Shown here in pieces: positions 60,187 to 64,000 of a stretch of DNA of 64,000 nucleotides. Position 1 is the stretch's first letter; each line of letters opens with the position of its first letter. The position numbers and the translations under genes were made by a program. Source of the stretch: JAENWD01 sp963796915 (lineage in GTDB: Bacteria > Acidobacteriota > Vicinamibacteria > Vicinamibacterales > JAENWD01); assembly GCA_963796915.1 (NCBI GenBank), contig CAWCNI010000004.1:682001-746000 (forward strand), written 5' to 3'. Under the pieces are notes generated by a model. That model did no database searches, was not told where the DNA came from, and was given only the letters and a program-made list of their open reading frames with translations.

Positions 60187-60268
60187 TGTCAAACAGCCCC
60201 TGAAACGCCGAGCGGACCGAGCGGAAGGGCCTCCCGGCGCGCAAAGGGTGTTTGACACTGTTTGACAC
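60187..60268. repeat. Three copies of TGTTTGACA in the lacI / ADP-ribosylglycohydrolase gap
   Basis: Two direct copies of the 10-mer TGTTTGACAC lie at 60249-60258 and 60259-60268, one helical turn apart. The inverted form TGTCAAACA is at 60187-60195. The second direct copy contains the -35 of the downstream promoter. They may be binding sites for a regulator. Confidence 0.6.
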
Positions 60269-60290
60269 GTTGAGGTGGCGGCGGTACCGT
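60262..60290 (+). promoter_or_regulatory. Promoter of the ADP-ribosylglycohydrolase gene (TTGACA-N17-TACCGT)
   Basis: A perfect TTGACA (60262-60267) and TACCGT (60285-60290) with the ideal 17-base spacer. Plus-one is at 60297, one base before the ATG at 60298. Confidence 0.68.
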
Positions 60291-60297
60291 CCCGGCC

Positions 60298-61911
60298 ATG
60301 AAGATGCAAAGTCGTGTTCTCTCGAGGGCGCTTGCTGTCGTCGTCATCTGCCTCGGCGGCACTGCGGCCGACCGGGCGCAGCCGGCTGGCGCCGAGCCCC
60401 GCCAGATGACGCGTGACGTCTTCGAGGACAAGGTGCGCGGCGGCTGGGCGGGCCAGATGATCGGCGTCTCGTTCGGCGCGCCGACGGAGTTCCGGTCCAC
60501 TGGCGCGATCATCGAAGGGGACCTGCCGGCCTGGACGCCGGACCGCGTCACCAACGCCATCGATCAGGACGACCTGTACGTCGAGATGACGTTTGCCGCC
60601 GTCATGGATCACAAGGGGCTGGCCGCGACGACGCGCCAGTACGGCGAGGCGTTCAAGAATTCCAAGTACGACCTCTGGCACGCCAATGCCGGCGCCCGCA
60701 GACTGCTCAACATCGGCATCGAAGCGCCGCGATCCGGTCAGCCGGAGTTCAATGCGCACGCCAACGACATCGACTTCCAGATCGAATCGGATTTCATCGG
60801 CCTGATGTCGCCGGGCCTGCCTCGCGCGGCGGCGGAGTACAGCCTGCGCGTCGGACAGGTCATGAACTCCGGCGACGGATTGTACGGAGGCCTGTTCATC
60901 TCGGGCATGTACGCCGCGGCGTTCTTCGAGTCCGATCCCGAACACGTCGTCCGCGCCGGCCTCGCGATGCTGCCCGAAGGCTCGGGCTACGCCGCCATCA
61001 TCCGGGACGTGCTCGAATGGCACACGGCGCATCCCGACGACTGGCGAGCGACGTGGCACCTGATCGAGGACAAGTGGGACAAGGACGACTCCTGCCCTGA
61101 CGGGGCGCTGAAGCCGTTCAACATCGACGCACGGCTCAACGGCGCGTACGTGGCGCTGGGTCTCCTGTACGGCGGCGGCGACTTCACGAAAACGCTCGAC
61201 GTGGCGACGCGATCCGGGCAGGACTCGGACTGCAACCCGTCAAGTGCGGGAGGAATCCTGGGTGTGATGCTCGGCTACGAGCGGATCCCCGACGAGTGGA
61301 AGAGCGGCATTCCCGCCATCGCGAAGCAGAAGTTCTCGTTCACCGACTACTCGTACGAGCAGATCGTGAAGTCCACGATCAGGCGCGCCGAGACCATTGT
61401 CGTGGACCAGGGCGGGAGCGTGAAGGACCACGACCTGTCGATCCCGGTGCAGACGGCCGAGCCGCCGCCGCTCGAGCAGTGGGATATGGGCGTGCCGGAC
61501 AAACTGGTGCTGTCGTCGGATCCCGCCTGGCAGTGGACCGCTGGCTGGACGGCGGCTGGCGTGGACGACAGGGGGCCACGCTCGATGGCAAAAGCCGAGG
61601 GCGAGACCGCGACGTTCACGTTCACCGGCACCGCCGTGACGGTCCTCGGTCGGATGAATCAGTTCGGCGGCCGGGCGGATGTCTGGCTCGACGGCGTGCA
61701 GCGGCGCCAGCTCGATGGGTGGATTCCCGAACGCACCAACGACGACGTGTTGTGGCACGCGTACGGGCTTGCGCCGGGCACGCACACCCTGAAGATCGTG
61801 GTGACCGGCAAGGCAGATTCACGTTCCCAGAGCACGGAGGTCACCATTCAGGCGGCGGTGACCTATCGGCCCCACGAGCCGGTCGCCGCGCCGGCGCCGA
61901 GCGCTCCCTGA
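60298..61911 (+). CDS. Secreted ADP-ribosylglycohydrolase-family protein with C-terminal beta domain
   Basis: 537 residues with signal (SRALAVVVICLGGTAADRAQ). The catalytic-type domain (~40-390) has the family's start FEDKVRGGWAGQMIGVSFGA, the metal-binding block AIDQDDLYVEMTF where TDDT stands in DraG, and the late metal block ATRSGQDSDCNPSSAGGILG, equal to GDTDT-type sites. The C-terminal ~130 residues form a jelly-roll-like domain (TATFTFTGTAVTVLGRMNQF). Known members hydrolyse ADP-ribose-protein or other N-glycosidic bonds. Here the export signal and divergent position to lacI-rbsBCK suggest an extracellular N-glycoside or nucleoside substrate. Confidence 0.85.
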   Translation: MKMQSRVLSRALAVVVICLGGTAADRAQPAGAEPRQMTRDVFEDKVRGGWAGQMIGVSFGAPTEFRSTGAIIEGDLPAWTPDRVTNAIDQDDLYVEMTFAAVMDHKGLAATTRQYGEAFKNSKYDLWHANAGARRLLNIGIEAPRSGQPEFNAHANDIDFQIESDFIGLMSPGLPRAAAEYSLRVGQVMNSGDGLYGGLFISGMYAAAFFESDPEHVVRAGLAMLPEGSGYAAIIRDVLEWHTAHPDDWRATWHLIEDKWDKDDSCPDGALKPFNIDARLNGAYVALGLLYGGGDFTKTLDVATRSGQDSDCNPSSAGGILGVMLGYERIPDEWKSGIPAIAKQKFSFTDYSYEQIVKSTIRRAETIVVDQGGSVKDHDLSIPVQTAEPPPLEQWDMGVPDKLVLSSDPAWQWTAGWTAAGVDDRGPRSMAKAEGETATFTFTGTAVTVLGRMNQFGGRADVWLDGVQRRQLDGWIPERTNDDVLWHAYGLAPGTHTLKIVVTGKADSRSQSTEVTIQAAVTYRPHEPVAAPAPSAP

Positions 61912-61922
61912 GCATTCGGTAG

Positions 61923-61942
61923 GGCCGATCTTCAGATCGGCC
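61923..61942. terminator. 9-bp perfect inverted repeat after the ADP-ribosylglycohydrolase gene
   Basis: GGCCGATCT-TC-AGATCGGCC begins 12 bases after the stop. There is no T-run. It may act as a terminator or 3' stabiliser, or be a genome-wide intergenic repeat. Confidence 0.45.
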
Positions 61943-62003
61943 AATCGCGCACTTCATTGTTACTGTGACCAGGCTTGCACTGCTGACAGGAGGACACATC
62001 TTG

Positions 62004-63323
62004 ATGAATCGGTTCATGCGCGCGGCAGGCGCGCTCGGAATGGCCCTGGCGCTCGCGTCGGTGGTCGGGCATGGGCAGGCGGCGACGCCGGCGAAGAAGG
62101 TGATCGCGGTGAAGGCCGCCCGGCTGATTGACGGCCAGGGTGGCGCGCCGATCAGCAATGCCGTGGTGATCATCGAAGGCGATCGCATTACGGCGGTGGG
62201 CGGCGCGCTCGCGATTCCGGCCGGCGCCGAGGTGGTGGATCTCGGCGGCGCGACGCTGCTGCCTGGCTTCATCGACTGCCATACTCACGTCACCGGCCAG
62301 CCGGGCGAGAACTTCTACGAAGACATCTTCAAGCGCAGCCCCATCGACTCCGCAGTCATCTCGCATGTCTACGCCCGCCGGACGCTGGATGCCGGCTTCA
62401 CCACCATTCGCAACGTCGGCGCCGAGGAATACACCGACGTCGCGCTGAAGAACGCGATCAACCGCGGCGACATCCCGGGCCCGCGAATGCTGGTGTCCGG
62501 CCTGGCGATCAGCGCCACCGGCGGCCACGGCGACCTGAACGGCTACTCGCCGTACCTGTCCTTCAACCTGCTCAGCGGCATCGCCGACGGCCCGGACGAG
62601 ATCCGGAAGCTGGTGCGGAAGAACATCCGTCAGGGCGCCGACGTCATCAAGGTGCTGGCCACCGCCGGCGTCCTGTCTGAAGAGGACTCGGCCGGCGCGC
62701 CGCAATACTCGCAGGCTGAGCTGAACGGCCTCGTCGAGGAAGCGCACATGTGGGAGCGCCGGGTGGCCGCGCACGCGCACGGGGCCGAGGGGATCAAGCG
62801 GGCGATTCGCGCCGGCATCGACTCGGTGGAGCACGCGTCGTTCATCGACGATGAGGGGATCCGCCTGGCGAAGGAGAAGGGCACTTACCTCGTGATGGAC
62901 ATCTACAACGACGACTACATCATGACGGAGTATGCGAAGCGCGGCTATCCCGAGAAGATTCTCGAGAAGGAGCGCCGCGTCGGCAAGACCCAGCGCGAGA
63001 ACTTCCGCAAGGCGTGGCAGGCCGGCGTCAAGATGGCCTACGGGACCGACGCCGGGGTGTATCCGCACGGCATGAACGGGAAGCAGTTCGCGAAGATGGT
63101 GGAGTGGGGCATGACGCCGATGCAGGCGATTGTCGCCGCCACCACGTCGGCAGCGGACCTGCTCGGCTGGAGCGATCGTGTCGGGTCGGTGCAGCAGGGG
63201 CGGTTTGCGGATCTGGTCGCCGTCTCCGGCGACCCGCTCGCCAACATCTCGGAGCTCGAGCGCGTGCAGTTCGTGATGAAGGGCGGCGTGGTCTACAAGC
63301 GCGACGGCAAGCCCGTCAACTGA
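62004..63323 (+). CDS. Secreted amidohydrolase (imidazolonepropionase-like)
   Basis: 439 residues with signal (GALGMALALASVVGHGQA). Metal-binding motifs are LLPGFIDCHTHVTGQ (HxH), the Lys in GADVIKVLATAGVLS, His in VAAHAHGAEGIKRAI, His in SVEHASFIDDEG and the catalytic Asp in MAYGTDAGVYPHG. This is the binuclear-metal subgroup with prolidase- and imidazolonepropionase-like members, which hydrolyse dipeptides or cyclic amides. ATG 62004 follows AGGAGG; an in-frame TTG directly before it is possible. Confidence 0.9.
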   Translation: MNRFMRAAGALGMALALASVVGHGQAATPAKKVIAVKAARLIDGQGGAPISNAVVIIEGDRITAVGGALAIPAGAEVVDLGGATLLPGFIDCHTHVTGQPGENFYEDIFKRSPIDSAVISHVYARRTLDAGFTTIRNVGAEEYTDVALKNAINRGDIPGPRMLVSGLAISATGGHGDLNGYSPYLSFNLLSGIADGPDEIRKLVRKNIRQGADVIKVLATAGVLSEEDSAGAPQYSQAELNGLVEEAHMWERRVAAHAHGAEGIKRAIRAGIDSVEHASFIDDEGIRLAKEKGTYLVMDIYNDDYIMTEYAKRGYPEKILEKERRVGKTQRENFRKAWQAGVKMAYGTDAGVYPHGMNGKQFAKMVEWGMTPMQAIVAATTSAADLLGWSDRVGSVQQGRFADLVAVSGDPLANISELERVQFVMKGGVVYKRDGKPVN

Positions 63324-63333
63324 GTCGCGCCGC

Positions 63334-64000
63334 TCAGGCAGGCGTCAGCAGCGGCGACAACCGGCTGGTCAAGTACGACAGCCGGTAGTCGCCGATTGTC
63401 GGGTTGTGGTACCCGAATGGCAGTTCTTCCGGCCTCAGATCCTGATGGTTCCGCATCGGCTCGAACGCCGTTCCTTCGTGCCATTCGTTGAACGAGTTGA
63501 TGTAGACCAAAAAGAACCCCGCGCCTGAATCAGGCAGCATGGTGCTGGTCTGCAGGTTCAGCGTCGCGGCAAACGAATCGTCGATGCGATGTTGCGCGAG
63601 GAACCGCGCCTCCTCCCGATCCAGCGCCGACGACCAGTCGATGGCCGCCGGCGGTTCGAAGCGTGGCGGCGCGTAGCACGATCCCGCGGGCACGCCGCGC
63701 TGCGCGATGCCATCGAAGCCGGCGTTGATGTTGAACGAGAACTCGAGGTCGAACGCGCGACAGTCCTCCGCGATGCGCGGCCACGACCCCGGGCGCACGT
63801 AGTTGTCGTAGAGCGCGATCCCGTCAAAGCCGCCGGCGCGCACCCGCTCGAGCGCCGACGAGTCCGCCAGCAGGTGCAGGCGATCGAAGTCGCGAACGAA
63901 CGTCTCGCGCACGGTGTCGGTCTGCTGCCGCCAGGTCGCGTCGGGCCGCCAGAGCGAGACCGGCGACGTGTTGCCACGGCAGTCCGTCGAGGTCTGCGGC
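63334..64000 (-). CDS. GH99-like (WbsX/endo-mannosidase type) protein, 5' truncated by window edge
   Basis: At least 222 residues are visible, with the frame open to the window edge. Conserved blocks are FDGIALYDNYVRPGSWPRIA, YAPPRFEPPAAIDWSS and the diagnostic VYINSFNEWHEGTAFEPM, equal to the NEWHEGT motif of GH99 and related proteins. It ends GYHNPTIGDYRLSYLTSRLS. GH99 enzymes cleave internal alpha-mannosides or are found in polysaccharide loci. GTG at 63912 is internal, not the true start. It converges with the amidohydrolase, 10 bases away. Confidence 0.8.
   Translation of the reverse strand, partial: PQTSTDCRGNTSPVSLWRPDATWRQQTDTVRETFVRDFDRLHLLADSSALERVRAGGFDGIALYDNYVRPGSWPRIAEDCRAFDLEFSFNINAGFDGIAQRGVPAGSCYAPPRFEPPAAIDWSSALDREEARFLAQHRIDDSFAATLNLQTSTMLPDSGAGFFLVYINSFNEWHEGTAFEPMRNHQDLRPEELPFGYHNPTIGDYRLSYLTSRLSPLLTPA

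Overview
The window is a GC-rich (roughly two-thirds G+C) bacterial chromosome segment. It carries a von Willebrand factor type A protein of the acidobacterial VWFA-related type, DUF1501/DUF1549/DUF1553 genes with cytochrome c motifs, many secreted enzymes and a TPR Ser/Thr kinase. Together with the composition this suggests Acidobacteriota, probably Vicinamibacteria; that placement is inference. No tRNA, rRNA, insertion sequence, phage gene or CRISPR array was found.

Layout. 1-2.3 kb: scpA (cut by the window edge), scpB and a convergent rluB-like gene. 2.3-6.6 kb: an Omp85-like barrel overlapped by a secreted protein with kinase-like motifs, then two small secreted proteins. 6.7-13.1 kb: two convergent histidine kinase/FixJ-type sets, with receiver-only proteins and a HAD-like lipoprotein. 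13.2-19.1 kb: an alpha/beta hydrolase, cmk, a histone-H1-like gene on the opposite strand, rpsA, an HU-family gene and a HIT protein. 19.2-25.5 kb: a frameshifted ThuA-like gene, a low-GC gap, a broken Ser/Thr kinase-TPR gene and an AsmA-like protein. 25.5-31.9 kb: a GNAT, two acyl-CoA dehydrogenases, the VWFA protein and an SGNH hydrolase. 31.9-35.4 kb: a circularly permuted ATP-grasp / alpha-E / transglutaminase operon whose first two genes carry many frameshifts. 35.5-42.9 kb: DUF2062, a methyltransferase, then a tight operon pdxH-glpF-glpK-beta-propeller-LarA-like-SDR. 43-51 kb: a cupredoxin lipoprotein and a DUF1501 / DUF1549-1553 / cytochrome c-WD40 / pre-peptidase-type cluster. 51-64 kb: carbohydrate genes: GH2, NIPSNAP, HpcH-type aldolase, Gfo/Idh dehydrogenase, ribokinase, sugar permease, sugar-binding lipoprotein, LacI regulator, divergent secreted ADP-ribosylglycohydrolase-family protein, amidohydrolase and a partial GH99-like protein.

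Three themes run through the window. First, many start codons lie where transcription should begin from a TANNNT -10 element, which suggests common leaderless or near-leaderless mRNAs. Second, 7-bp tandem repeats (GAATGAA, CGGAGCC/CCGTAGC and a GGCAGC type) fill several intergenic gaps. Third, genes in several places are broken by frameshifts. In the ATP-grasp/alpha-E operon every lesion I resolved is a one-base insertion, which points to sequence error; the kinase-TPR and DUF1501 genes carry mixed lesions and may be true pseudogenes. The best candidate for a new functional unit is the lacI-centred locus at 55-62 kb, which has a LacI-type operator and a triple TGTTTGACA motif and lacks an ABC ATPase gene.
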